Positions 53,001 through 61,325 of a stretch of DNA of 64,000 nt are shown here, one piece after another. Source of the stretch: Solirubrum koreensis (GTDB taxonomy: Bacteria; Bacteroidota; Bacteroidia; Cytophagales; Hymenobacteraceae); contig NZ_BAABHA010000002.1 in NCBI RefSeq assembly GCF_039541855.1, positions 248,001 through 312,000 of the forward strand. Reading direction: 5' to 3'. The position numbers and the translations under genes were made by a program. The notes beneath the pieces were generated by a model. The model saw only the letters and a list, made by a program, of their open reading frames with translations, did no database searches and had not been told where the DNA came from. Position 1 is the first letter of the stretch. Each line of letters opens with the position of its first letter.

Positions 53001-54500
53001 CTACATTGCGCTGTTTAGTAACCCATCGGCCAGCGTCCGGTCGTTGCTGAGGCGCGGCACTTTGTTTTGCCCGCCCAGCTTGCCTTGGCTTTTCATGTAG
53101 CGCTGAAACGCCCCGGCCGGCAGGGCCGTGAGCAGTAGCGGCGCGAGGATGTTGCCGCTGAGCAAATCGTCGTAGTACACGTTGCGTCGGCGCAGGCCGG
53201 CGTCCAGCGCGGCAGCAAAGGCGGCGGCATCCTGCGGCGGGCGGGCGAATTCCACCAGCCACTCGTGGCGCGAGGGTTCGGCGGCGGTATCGCTCACGCG
53301 CGGGGCCACGGTGAATTCCACCACCTCAGCCTCGGGAAACTGCTGCAGCACCTCGCGCAGCGTTTGCTCCACTTCCTCGCCGATGACGTGCTCCCCGAAG
53401 GCGGAGAGGAAATGCTTGATGCGGCCCGTTACCACCACGCGGTGCGGACGCAGGCTCACGAAGCGTACGGTGTCGCCCACGGAGTAGCCCCACAGGCCGG
53501 CATTGGAACTGACGACGAGGGCATAGTTCTGCCCCAGTTCCACCTCGGCCAGCGTTAGGCGCGGCGGGTTGGGCTCGAAAAAGCGTTCGGCGGGAATGAA
53601 CTCGTAGTAAATGCCCGCGTCGGCGAGCAGCAGCAGACCGTCGTTGCCGGGCTGGTCCTGAAAAGCAAAGAAGCCTTCGGAAGCGGGGAATAGCTCCACG
53701 GTATCTACGGGCCGGCCAATGCTTTCCAGCAGCTTGCGGCGGTAGGGCTCGAAGTTCACGCCGCCGTACACGAACAACTGAAACTGCGGAAACACTTCCC
53801 CTACCGACTTCCCGGTGCGGGCCGTAATGCGGTCGAAGTACATCTGCACCCACGGCGGAATGCCCGAAATCAGCGTCATGGGCTGGCCAAGTGTTTCCGC
53901 TACCACGCGGTCGAGTTTCTGCTCCCAGTCTTCGATGATGTTGGTTTGGTAGCTGGGCAGCTGGTTGCGGCGCAGGTAGGCCGGCACGTGGTGGTTGCTA
54001 ATGCCCGAAAGGCGGCCGGTTTTGATGCCCGCCACTTCCTCCAATTCGGGCGAGCCGGACAGGAACATCAACTTGCCATCCAGAAACTGCGGCTTGCCGC
54101 TGTGGTGGATGTAGTGCAGCAGCGCATCCTTGGCCCCGTTGATGTGGTTGCCGATGCTGGCGCGGGTGATGGGAATGTACTTGGCACCGGAAGTGGTACC
54201 TGAAGTTTTGGCCAGATACAGCGGCTGGCCGGGCCAGAGCACGTCCTTTTCGCCCTGTTTGATGCGGGCTATGTAGGAACTCAGGGCTTCGTAGTCGCGC
54301 ACGGGCACGCGCTGCTGGAAGTCCTGGGCGGTGCGGGCGGCAGCCAGGTCATGGGCGCGGCCAAAGGCGGTGGCGGGGCCGTGGCGCAGCAGCTCCCGCA
54401 ACACACGCTGCTGGGCGGCTTCGGGGTGCAGCGCCCACTTGCGGTACTGGTTAACCGTGTAGGCAGCGAGCGGACGACTTAGGAAGGACTTCAGGCCCAT
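53001..54500 (-). CDS. GH3 family acyl-adenylate-forming enzyme
   Basis: A 499-residue bacterial member of the GH3 auxin-responsive family. Plant GH3 enzymes adenylate a carboxylic acid and couple it to an amino acid. The nucleotide-binding motif KTSGTTSGAKYIP (about 97-109), the YGGVNFEPYRRKL segment, the ASEGFFAFQ motif and the C-terminal VVTGRIKHFLSAFGEHV are well conserved. Bacterial substrates are unknown; the usual annotation is simply GH3 domain protein. It is the first gene of a leftward group with the two unknown genes and the Gre-like gene. Confidence 0.93.
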   Translation of the reverse strand: MGLKSFLSRPLAAYTVNQYRKWALHPEAAQQRVLRELLRHGPATAFGRAHDLAAARTAQDFQQRVPVRDYEALSSYIARIKQGEKDVLWPGQPLYLAKTSGTTSGAKYIPITRASIGNHINGAKDALLHYIHHSGKPQFLDGKLMFLSGSPELEEVAGIKTGRLSGISNHHVPAYLRRNQLPSYQTNIIEDWEQKLDRVVAETLGQPMTLISGIPPWVQMYFDRITARTGKSVGEVFPQFQLFVYGGVNFEPYRRKLLESIGRPVDTVELFPASEGFFAFQDQPGNDGLLLLADAGIYYEFIPAERFFEPNPPRLTLAEVELGQNYALVVSSNAGLWGYSVGDTVRFVSLRPHRVVVTGRIKHFLSAFGEHVIGEEVEQTLREVLQQFPEAEVVEFTVAPRVSDTAAEPSRHEWLVEFARPPQDAAAFAAALDAGLRRRNVYYDDLLSGNILAPLLLTALPAGAFQRYMKSQGKLGGQNKVPRLSNDRTLADGLLNSAM

Positions 54501-54544
54501 TCGGGATAGGGGGTTCGGGAACAGCGGGAAGGTAAATGTAGCGG

Positions 54545-55075
54545 CTACTGGTTTACCCGCTGCCAGCCGGTTTCGTTGAAGTTCGTAGTATCAACGGGCT
54601 CGACGTGCTGCCATAGGTTCAGTACTGGCGTGAGTTTCACCACCGAGCTTTGGGGCCAAAGGGTAGCAAATCCCAAGTCGCGGCTCCGCCTTACTACTTG
54701 CTCTCCGGGGTCGGCCAGGTTCACATACAGGACTTGGTTAGTCTTCCACCTCAATTCAGAGGCCCCGACTTTCAGTATAAACAATCCCCAAAGCAAGGCA
54801 AGCGGGGTGAATAGGCCAGCAAAGCCTATCAACACGATGCATAATACATTGGGACCCTTCCAGCGCCGCAGCTGCAGAATCAGCGCCACCGGCCAAAGCC
54901 ACCACAGCGACGCCTGCAACACGCCAAAGGCTTGGCTTAGTCCTACGCTGCTGGCTTCCAAATTTTCCCATGAACTAAGGTAGTCCAGTCCCATCAGGGC
55001 AAAGCCGGTCCAGCCCAGGGTAATAATCCAGCGACGCCAGGCGTCCGAGCTACTTTTTGAGGAGACTGAAGTCAT
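54545..55075 (-). CDS. Small integral membrane protein of unknown function
   Basis: A 176-residue protein with about three hydrophobic helices (roughly 15-33, 52-68, 76-100) and a soluble C-terminal part of about 70 residues. Typical stretches are WIITLGWTGFALMGLDYL, LWWLWPVALILQL and VLCIVLIGFAGLFTPLALLW. The C-terminal part (ELRWKTNQVLYVNLADPGEQ) is beta-rich. No family recognised. It lies upstream of GH3 on the same strand, 44 bases away, and divergent from osmC. Confidence 0.72.
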   Translation of the reverse strand: MTSVSSKSSSDAWRRWIITLGWTGFALMGLDYLSSWENLEASSVGLSQAFGVLQASLWWLWPVALILQLRRWKGPNVLCIVLIGFAGLFTPLALLWGLFILKVGASELRWKTNQVLYVNLADPGEQVVRRSRDLGFATLWPQSSVVKLTPVLNLWQHVEPVDTTNFNETGWQRVNQ

Positions 55076-55154
55076 AATGCATCATCACAACTGCCGATCA
55101 GTGGCAACGCAACGTCAAGTTTAAGCAACCTCCGCCGTACCTCCGGGGTATTGC

Positions 55155-55622
55155 ATGGACACGCTTACTATTCAACCTAACCCCACACCCATGATCAACC
55201 AACGTGGCAATGCCGTTTGGAACGGCGACATCAAAGGCGGTGGCGAAATTTCCACCCAGAGCGGCACCGTAAAAGCACCGTACTCCGTGGGCGCCCGCTT
55301 TCAGGGCGAGAAAGGCACCAACCCCGAAGAACTCATTGGCGCGGCCCACGCCGGCTGCTACACCATGTTCCTGACGGGCAACCTCACCAAAGCCGGCAAG
55401 CAGGTCAAGCAAATCCGCACCGAGTCGAAGGTGACGCTAGATACCTCCGGAGACGTGCCCAAGGTGGTAAAGATAAGCCTCACAACCGAGGGCGAGGTAG
55501 AAGGCGTTTCGCAGGAGGAGTTCCAGCAATTCGCCGAAAACGCCAAGGAAAACTGCCCGATTTCGCAGCTGCTAAAGGCCGTGCCCGAAATGGAGTTGGC
55601 CAAGGCTACGCTCAAGCAGTAA
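55155..55622 (+). CDS. OsmC/Ohr-family peroxiredoxin, OsmC type
   Basis: Thiol peroxidase of 155 residues that reduces organic hydroperoxides. The peroxidatic Cys68 in GAAHAGCYTMFL and the second Cys134 in KENCPISQLL are at the expected spacing. N-terminal WNGDIKGGGEISTQSG and the ARFQGEKGTNPEELIGAAHA stretch mark the OsmC subgroup rather than Ohr. An alternative ATG at 55191 (MINQRGNAVW) would start closer to the usual OsmC terminus. It is divergent from the small membrane protein. Confidence 0.93.
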   Translation: MDTLTIQPNPTPMINQRGNAVWNGDIKGGGEISTQSGTVKAPYSVGARFQGEKGTNPEELIGAAHAGCYTMFLTGNLTKAGKQVKQIRTESKVTLDTSGDVPKVVKISLTTEGEVEGVSQEEFQQFAENAKENCPISQLLKAVPEMELAKATLKQ

Positions 55623-55632
55623 AACAACCGTC

Positions 55633-55668
55633 GCCCCGGCGCAACGCCAACTTTACCTGCGCCGGGGC
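55633..55668 (+). terminator. Hairpin after osmC
   Basis: GCCCCGGCGCA (55633-55643) pairs perfectly with TGCGCCGGGGC (55658-55668) over a 14-base loop, 10 bases after the stop. There is no immediate T-tract; a TTTT lies 13 bases further on. Confidence 0.6.
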
Positions 55669-55687
55669 ACCACTACGGCGTTTTGCG

Positions 55688-55695
55688 TAGTTTTG
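55688..55695 (+). promoter_or_regulatory. Candidate -7 promoter element for the small membrane protein gene
   Basis: TAGTTTTG matches TAnnTTTG and ends 24 bases upstream of the ATG at 55720. The GC-rich osmC hairpin occupies the place where a -33 element would be. Confidence 0.4.
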
Positions 55696-55719
55696 CGACC
55701 ATTCTGCCATTTTCCGCCT

Positions 55720-56208
55720 ATGCCTTCGTCCTTTACGCGCTTTCGCCTCACTCCTGCTAACAACTCCCGCATCCCGTTTTGGGGGCAGCTAGCCATCGGC
55801 GGTTTCTGGATTGCCTACGCGCTGTTTTCCATGATGGCGGGCCGGGGCCGCGGCGACAACAACGCCTTCCACTACATCTTCCTCACGTTCGCCGTCATTT
55901 ACGTGCTGTACGTGCTCATTCAGAACGCGCCGGTATTCGGCACGCAGAGCTACCTGGAAATCACGCCCGACTACATCGTGTACAAAGGCGGCTTGTTCAA
56001 GCCCAAAGAGCCCATTCAGGCTTCCGATTTGAAGTCGATTGACCTGGCACCACGCGAAATGCGCCTGCACCTCAAAGACGGCGGCATGTACCCCGTGAGC
56101 CTGCGCCAGGTAACGGGCCAGCGCCGCAAGCGCCGCCTGCGCGCCGAACTGCAGCAGTTTGTAGAGCGCAACAACGTTCCGCTGCGGGAGCTGATGCCTA
56201 CCAAGTAG
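55720..56208 (+). CDS. Predicted membrane protein with PH-like C-terminal domain
   Basis: A 162-residue protein. Two hydrophobic helices (about 24-42 and 53-72), then a soluble domain with QSYLEITPDYIVYKGGLF, which looks like the bacterial PH-like domain common after paired helices. The tail is strongly basic (GQRRKRRLRAELQQFVE). Function unknown. The start at 55720 is used; nine more codons are open upstream but contain the promoter side. A bidirectional terminator separates it from dnaA. Confidence 0.78.
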   Translation: MPSSFTRFRLTPANNSRIPFWGQLAIGGFWIAYALFSMMAGRGRGDNNAFHYIFLTFAVIYVLYVLIQNAPVFGTQSYLEITPDYIVYKGGLFKPKEPIQASDLKSIDLAPREMRLHLKDGGMYPVSLRQVTGQRRKRRLRAELQQFVERNNVPLRELMPTK

Positions 56209-56222
56209 GCTATTCACCAAAT

Positions 56223-56256
56223 AAAAAAGAACGCGCTGGGAGGCGCGTTCTTTTTT
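56223..56256. terminator. Bidirectional terminator downstream of dnaA
   Basis: Perfect 14-bp stem, arms 56223-56236 (A6 then GAACGCGC) and 56243-56256, with a 6-base loop and an additional T. It lies between the convergent small membrane protein gene and dnaA. Confidence 0.92.
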
Positions 56257-56285
56257 TATGGCTACCAATCAGGCACCTCCGGAAA

Positions 56286-57842
56286 CTACTTGTTGCTGGT
56301 AAACTTCTTGCGCAGCTCCTGAATGGTAGCGCGGAAGGTCTTGTCGGAATCAATAAGGTCCGACACGGTTTGCACCGAGTGAATAACCGTGCTGTGGTCG
56401 CGGCCGCCAAAGTGGTAGCCAATGCTCTTGAGCGAGTGGTTGGTGTGCTCCTTGGCGAAGTACATGGCTACCTGGCGGGCCGTTACTACTTCCTTCTTGC
56501 GCGTTTTGGCCTTCAGCAAGTCCACCGGAATGCTGAAGTGCTCGGCCACGGTTTTCTGGATGAAGTCAAGGTTTACCTCGGCCTCCACGTCCTCGATGAT
56601 GTGGCGCAGGGCCTGCTTTGCCATTTCCAGATCTACCTCGCGGCGCGTAAGGCTGGATTGGGCAATCAGTGAAATCAGCACGCCTTCCAGTTCGCGCACG
56701 TTGGTTTCCACCGAATAAGCGAGGTACTCCACCACCTGCGGCGGAATATCAATGCCATCGGCCTGCATCTTGTTCTGGATGATGGCCACGCGCGTCTCGA
56801 AGTCCGGGCTCTGTAAATCGGCGGTGAGGCCCCACTTAAAGCGGCTCAGCAGGCGCTCCTCAAAGCCTTTCAGCTCGCGGGGCGGCACGTCGGAAGTCAT
56901 AATCACCTGCTTGCCGGCCTGGTGCAGGTGGTTGAACACGTGGAAGAACATTTCCTGCGTGCGGTCTTTGCCCGCCAGGAACTGCACGTCGTCCAGAATC
57001 AGGATGTCAACCAGCAGGTAGAAGTTGCCGAAATCCTGCACTGAGTTGTTGCGCAGGCTTTCGATGAACTGGTTCGTAAACTTCTCGGCCGAAACGTAGA
57101 GCACGAATTTGTTGGGCGCGTGCTCCTTGATGTGGTTGCCAATGGCTTGCACCAAGTGCGTTTTGCCCAGCCCCACGCCGCCGTAAATCATCAGCGGGTT
57201 AAAGCTGGTAGTACCCGGCTTGTTGGCCACGGCGAAACCCGCCGAGCGAGCCAAACGGTTGCACGAGCCCTCGATGTAATTGTTGAACGAGTAGTTCTGA
57301 TTCAACTGCGACTCGAGGTAGCTGCGGTCGGCCACGGAGCGGGCCTCGAAGGGGTTACGCAACGGCGGCGGGGGCGCCATGGCCGTAGCAGCGGCCTGGG
57401 CATTGGCCGCTTGCCGCGCCGCGTTATTAGCCACGCTGCCGTTACCGCCAAACGCCGACACTGCCGGATTCTGGTTGCCCGCCATGGGGCGCACCTGGGC
57501 GGCCGTGGGCGTGTTGGCCGGGGGCCGCTGCCCGGTGGCGCGGGCCGCCGGTAGGTTTACTGTACGCGGCCGCGACTGTTCGTTTCCTTGGTCGACTACA
57601 ATGGAGTACTCCAGCTGCCCGTCGGGCCCCAGTTCCTGCACAATGGCCTTCTTCAGCACATCTACATAGTGCTCTTCCAACCATTCGTAAAAGAATTGGC
57701 TGGGCACCTGAATGATGAGCAAGGTACCCTGTAATGCCACCGGCACGATGGGCTCAAACCACGTGCGGAAGCTCTGTTCCCCGACGTTAGCCCGGATAAC
57801 ATGCAGACAGTTGGCCCATATGGTACGGCAATCCTTCTGCAT
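56286..57842 (-). CDS. dnaA: Chromosomal replication initiator protein DnaA
   Basis: AAA+ initiator that binds DnaA boxes and opens the origin; 518 residues. Domain I about 1-85 (IWANCLHVIRANVGEQSFRTWF), a long disordered domain II about 86-170 rich in Ala, Asn and Pro, domain III with Walker A GGVGLGKTH and Walker B ILILDDVQF, and domain IV with the signature HSLKSIGYHFGGRDHSTVIH. The domain II linker accounts for the size above the usual 450-470. A perfect DnaA-box-like site lies about 95 bases upstream. The dnaN and recF genes are not adjacent. Confidence 0.97.
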   Translation of the reverse strand: MQKDCRTIWANCLHVIRANVGEQSFRTWFEPIVPVALQGTLLIIQVPSQFFYEWLEEHYVDVLKKAIVQELGPDGQLEYSIVVDQGNEQSRPRTVNLPAARATGQRPPANTPTAAQVRPMAGNQNPAVSAFGGNGSVANNAARQAANAQAAATAMAPPPPLRNPFEARSVADRSYLESQLNQNYSFNNYIEGSCNRLARSAGFAVANKPGTTSFNPLMIYGGVGLGKTHLVQAIGNHIKEHAPNKFVLYVSAEKFTNQFIESLRNNSVQDFGNFYLLVDILILDDVQFLAGKDRTQEMFFHVFNHLHQAGKQVIMTSDVPPRELKGFEERLLSRFKWGLTADLQSPDFETRVAIIQNKMQADGIDIPPQVVEYLAYSVETNVRELEGVLISLIAQSSLTRREVDLEMAKQALRHIIEDVEAEVNLDFIQKTVAEHFSIPVDLLKAKTRKKEVVTARQVAMYFAKEHTNHSLKSIGYHFGGRDHSTVIHSVQTVSDLIDSDKTFRATIQELRKKFTSNK

Positions 57843-57935
57843 TAATCAGGTGGCGCAAGCGGTGTGGGCGAGGTAGGAACGGGGCAGTTAAAAACCGGAT
57901 CGGATGGCAACGATTCGGCGAAAGGGAGACAAAAT

Positions 57936-57944
57936 TGTGGAAAA
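57936..57944 (-). promoter_or_regulatory. DnaA-box-like site upstream of dnaA
   Basis: The minus strand reads TTTTCCACA, which fits the relaxed DnaA-box consensus TTWTNCACA. It is between dnaA and the metallophosphatase gene and would suit DnaA autoregulation. I found only one such site here, so an origin is not claimed. Confidence 0.5.
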
Positions 57945-57971
57945 GTCGGCAGAGCGCCAAACCCTTTTCTG

Positions 57972-58910
57972 CTACCCCAAAGCCGAGGCGTTGATACTCA
58001 GCGCCCCAGCCGCTGCCACGCCCATTTTGCGGGTAGCGCGGTCGAAAGAATAGTCGATACGACCAAGTTTAATGCCCGACCAGCCCACTTGGTTAACCAA
58101 CGTTCGATGGCCTTGGGCACCTTCCACCACCGTGGGCGTATCGAGGAAAGTGTGGGTGTGGCCGCCCAAAATCAGATCGATACCGGACACGGCCGCGGCT
58201 AGCTTGTGGTCGTCGACTTTGGCACTCTGGTATTTGTAGCCGAGGTGCGAGAGGCAAATAACCAAGTCGCACTTTTCCGCGCCGCGCAGGTGCTGCACTT
58301 GCTCTTTGGCCACGGCAATGGGGTCGAGGTACTTGGTGGCGCCAAAGTTCTTGTCGGCCACCAAACCGGCCATTTCAATGCCCACCCCGAACACGCCGAT
58401 GCGCACGCCCTGCTTCTCGAATACCTTGTAGGGCTGAAAGCGACCTTTCAGCGGCGTTTGCGAGAAGTCGTAGTTCGCCACAATGAACGGAAACTCCGCG
58501 TTGGGCAGCTGTTTCTGCAAGCCTTCCAGGCCGTTATCGAAATCGTGGTTGCCGAGAGTAGCTGCGTCGTACTTCATCTGGCTCATGAGCTTGTACTCTA
58601 GCTCGCCGCCAAAAAAGTTGAAGTAAGGCGTGCCCTGCCAAATGTCGCCGGCGTCGAGCAGCAGCACGTTGGGCTGCTCATTCCGGATCTTCGCTACCAG
58701 CGCTGCCCGCCGGGCCATGCCGCCTTGGTCGGCCCACTGCGCGCTACCCACCGGAAACGGGTCGATGCGGGAGTGCATGTCGTTGGTGTGCAGAATGGTG
58801 AGGCGTACAGTACCTGCTGCGGCGCTGGCCGAGGAAATCAGACCGGGGCCGAGCAGGCTCAAACCGGCAGTGGTCAGGGCCGAAGATTTTATAAAGTCGC
58901 GACGGTTCAC
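57972..58910 (-). CDS. Tat-exported metallophosphatase (5'-nucleotidase catalytic domain)
   Basis: A 312-residue exported enzyme. The MNRRDFIKSS start carries an RR Tat-like motif before a hydrophobic segment, predicting periplasmic export of the folded protein. Metal ligands appear in ILHTNDMHSR, LLDAGDIWQGT, LGNHDFDNG and GGHTHTF, typical of the calcineurin-like domain of UshA-type 5'-nucleotidases. It lacks the substrate-specificity domain that UshA carries at the C-terminus. That domain is encoded by the gene immediately upstream (59019-59783). Substrate class: nucleotides or UDP-sugars, by analogy. Confidence 0.92.
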   Translation of the reverse strand: MNRRDFIKSSALTTAGLSLLGPGLISSASAAAGTVRLTILHTNDMHSRIDPFPVGSAQWADQGGMARRAALVAKIRNEQPNVLLLDAGDIWQGTPYFNFFGGELEYKLMSQMKYDAATLGNHDFDNGLEGLQKQLPNAEFPFIVANYDFSQTPLKGRFQPYKVFEKQGVRIGVFGVGIEMAGLVADKNFGATKYLDPIAVAKEQVQHLRGAEKCDLVICLSHLGYKYQSAKVDDHKLAAAVSGIDLILGGHTHTFLDTPTVVEGAQGHRTLVNQVGWSGIKLGRIDYSFDRATRKMGVAAAGALSINASALG

Positions 58911-59018
58911 GGTGGTAAGGTGCTACTGTGGGAAATGAGTAGATGTGCTAACAATGGGTGATTTGAAGCGGGCCGCAAGCATTTTGAGTTTGTGAGCCTG
59001 CTCCATCACATCAGCGCA

Positions 59019-59783
59019 TCAAGACTTCACGCGGCCTTCAACTTTGGCCTCTACCGTTTTGCCAGCTTTGGTAAGCGCCCGAATGTGGTCGTTAACGGCC
59101 GTGCGCACTAGTACGCCGGTTTTACGGGGCGTCAGGGGCTTGAGGAAGTCGAGCCGGTCGCCGCCGCCGGCGTGGTAATCGGAAATGGCAATGGTATAAG
59201 TGCGCGCGGGGTCCAGCGGTTTGCCACCGATCAGGATATCGGTGGCTTTGCCGTTAACCGAGGTGTACGTAGCCCCCGAAAACGCCATTTTGATGGCGGC
59301 CGCGTAGTCGAACATCTGCTGCACCAGCGGCCCGCTCAGGTCGAGCACTACCACTTCATTCTCGAAAGGCATCAGCTCGAATACCGAGCCCACGGTGATG
59401 TTACCGGCAGGTAGCTCCGAGCGCAGGCTGCCGTTGGGCATAATACCCAGATCTACGGGCTGACCCAGGACCTCCCCGGCTCGTACCCGCACGACGTCGG
59501 CCACAAAATTTGCCAGCGGCGACTCGCCCTGGTTTTTTCGCAGCGCCACCGGCGCTGTGCCAATCACCTCGCTCATTTGCTGCTGCACCCGTTCACGATA
59601 CGGCACAATTACGGCTTCGGCTTGTGGGTCGATGGGCTGCGTCCCGCCTACGGTTTCGGCAACGGTAGTGCCCAGCGTGGGTTGGTAGCCGGCGCGCTGG
59701 CAAGCAGAAAGCGAAGAGGCGCCCACCACCAGCCCTAGGGCTAAACGGCGCAACGACGCGGAACGAAAGGACGGAAAAAGCAT
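59019..59783 (-). CDS. 5'-nucleotidase C-terminal domain lipoprotein
   Basis: A 254-residue lipoprotein with only the substrate-binding (5_nucleotid_C) domain. The signal peptide MLFPSFRSASLRRLALGLVV ends in a lipobox (ASSLSAC). ESPLANFVADVVR, IMPNGSLRSELPAGNITVGSVFELMPFENEVVVL and the ISDYHAGGGDRLDFL stretch are hallmarks of the UshA C-terminal domain. The longer open frame (to 60002) overlaps the next gene and is rejected. With the following metallophosphatase gene it makes up a complete but split 5'-nucleotidase. Confidence 0.9.
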   Translation of the reverse strand: MLFPSFRSASLRRLALGLVVGASSLSACQRAGYQPTLGTTVAETVGGTQPIDPQAEAVIVPYRERVQQQMSEVIGTAPVALRKNQGESPLANFVADVVRVRAGEVLGQPVDLGIMPNGSLRSELPAGNITVGSVFELMPFENEVVVLDLSGPLVQQMFDYAAAIKMAFSGATYTSVNGKATDILIGGKPLDPARTYTIAISDYHAGGGDRLDFLKPLTPRKTGVLVRTAVNDHIRALTKAGKTVEAKVEGRVKS

Positions 59784-59943
59784 GAAAGCGCGCCACCAGG
59801 GCGTGTGGTACAACAAGGTGTAAAGATACAACGGGCCGCCAGCACTTACCGTGCGGCGGCCCACATAACCGAGCAGTTCGAACCACCTTAGTGAACCACC
59901 CACTAGTACACAACCTCTCGGTAAGCCGGTTGGTCGGCGTAGG

Positions 59944-61173
59944 TTACTTGGTGATGTCGAACAGCAGCAGCCCGTGCACGCGAACCAGCCTGGTTCTAAC
60001 ACCTGTTGCTTCCGAGAAGCCGTTGCCGCGCTCTACCTGCAGCAGCAGCGAAACGTCGCGCTTGTCAATCCGCTCGGTTTTCAGGCCCAGGCCACCATTA
60101 AGCGCCTGCTCATACCGCCTTTGTACATTCTCCCCGGTTTGCAGCGGGCCGTAATTATCCGGTCCCCCCAGTTGTACCTGCTCTTGGTTCTTAAGCTTGT
60201 AGGCATACGCATTCGTGAAGCCGATTTGCACGAAGGGCCGCACCGCACCGGTTGGGAAGGTATACCGCACACTAATGGGCAAGCGCAGGTACGAGGCATC
60301 ATATATCGAGCGGCTTGGAGTCGACCAAAAGCTGTTAGGGCGCCGTGGCGTAGTAAACTTTACGTGTTCGTGCAGCAGCGCAGCCTGCCCGCTTATCCTG
60401 TCGTTTTGGCGGCTTAGGTTTTTGCTTAAAGTAAGGCCGAAGATGGGGCTGGTGTAGTCGTCCTTCTCGTCGGTGGTAGTGGAAGAGCTGTATGTAAGGC
60501 TGCTTTTGTTCACTCCTGCCGTTAGCCCAAAGACCACGCGCTGCTTCCCCGATTGAACAGCTCTCGGCGCCGGCGAACTACCAACGCACGCATTGTAGCT
60601 GCGCACTGTTTCGCGCAACTTGCTTTCGGCATACGACAAGCGGATTAGGCCCACGCGTACGGCTGGGCAGTCGGTCATGAGAGAGGCGAGGGTAGCCCGG
60701 TACAGGTTATTTTCCTGCATCACTTTGCGTTCCGAGGTGGTTCCGGCTTCGAGCACCACCTTCTCGGTTCGTTTTTCCAGCAGCACTGGTTCCTGTCCCT
60801 GCACGGCGACGTAGTATAGCTCCTTGCCCTTGGCATCGGTGAGGTAATACAACGACATTTTGCCCTGTTCCAGCACTTCCGCAAAGTAGCGGGCGGCAGT
60901 GCCGTTGGGTGGCGTCAGGGTTTGGGCTTCATAAACCTTGCCGTTGCGGAAGCCGTAGCCCCGCAGCCGATCCGGCTGAAAGCTTTCGGGGGTGGCTGTA
61001 GCCGTTGCCCGAAAACGTGCTACGGTACTGTTGCGCTGCGCACCACGAAAGTCTACTTCGCCGCGCAGGGTGTCGCCGGTTAGCGGCACAATGTAACCCG
61101 GTCGGAACTCAGATTGTGCGAGACTTACGCCGCTCACGAACAGTAGAGCAACAAGTAATAAAGGTGTTTTCAT
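59944..61173 (-). CDS. Predicted outer-membrane beta-barrel protein
   Basis: A 409-residue protein. Signal peptide about 1-19 (MKTPLLLVALLFVSGVSLA). The N-terminal domain begins EFRPGYIVPLTGDTLRGEVDFR, a pattern common in Bacteroidota barrel proteins, and has an insert with two cysteines (DCPAVRVG and YNACVG). The C-terminal half (about 205-409) alternates strands (VVFGLTAGVNKSSLTY, YLRLPISVRYTF, VRPFVQIGFTNAYAYKL) and ends LRVHGLLLFDITK-like, typical of a porin/OMP_b-brl fold. Function unknown. It is divergent from mutA. Confidence 0.83.
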   Translation of the reverse strand: MKTPLLLVALLFVSGVSLAQSEFRPGYIVPLTGDTLRGEVDFRGAQRNSTVARFRATATATPESFQPDRLRGYGFRNGKVYEAQTLTPPNGTAARYFAEVLEQGKMSLYYLTDAKGKELYYVAVQGQEPVLLEKRTEKVVLEAGTTSERKVMQENNLYRATLASLMTDCPAVRVGLIRLSYAESKLRETVRSYNACVGSSPAPRAVQSGKQRVVFGLTAGVNKSSLTYSSSTTTDEKDDYTSPIFGLTLSKNLSRQNDRISGQAALLHEHVKFTTPRRPNSFWSTPSRSIYDASYLRLPISVRYTFPTGAVRPFVQIGFTNAYAYKLKNQEQVQLGGPDNYGPLQTGENVQRRYEQALNGGLGLKTERIDKRDVSLLLQVERGNGFSEATGVRTRLVRVHGLLLFDITK

Positions 61174-61325
61174 ACCAGAGTTGGATATAAATCAAAGACA
61201 AAGGTAAGCGCCGCTTCTGCTTTTGGCGGGAATAATGTGCCGGCCCCGGCTACGGCTTTATCTGAACCCGAACCAGTATCTTTAGCCGCCCTCACAAGCC
61301 TCTTTCTAGCTTTTTTCGCTGCTTT

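Noticed and set aside
57843..57971. Replication origin next to dnaA
   Set aside because: Only one DnaA-box-like site and no AT-rich unwinding region are visible, and dnaN, recF or gyrB are not adjacent.
59784..60002. Longer N-terminus of the 5'-nucleotidase C-terminal domain protein
   Set aside because: It overlaps the barrel-protein gene and lacks a signal peptide; the ATG at 59783 begins a clean lipoprotein signal.
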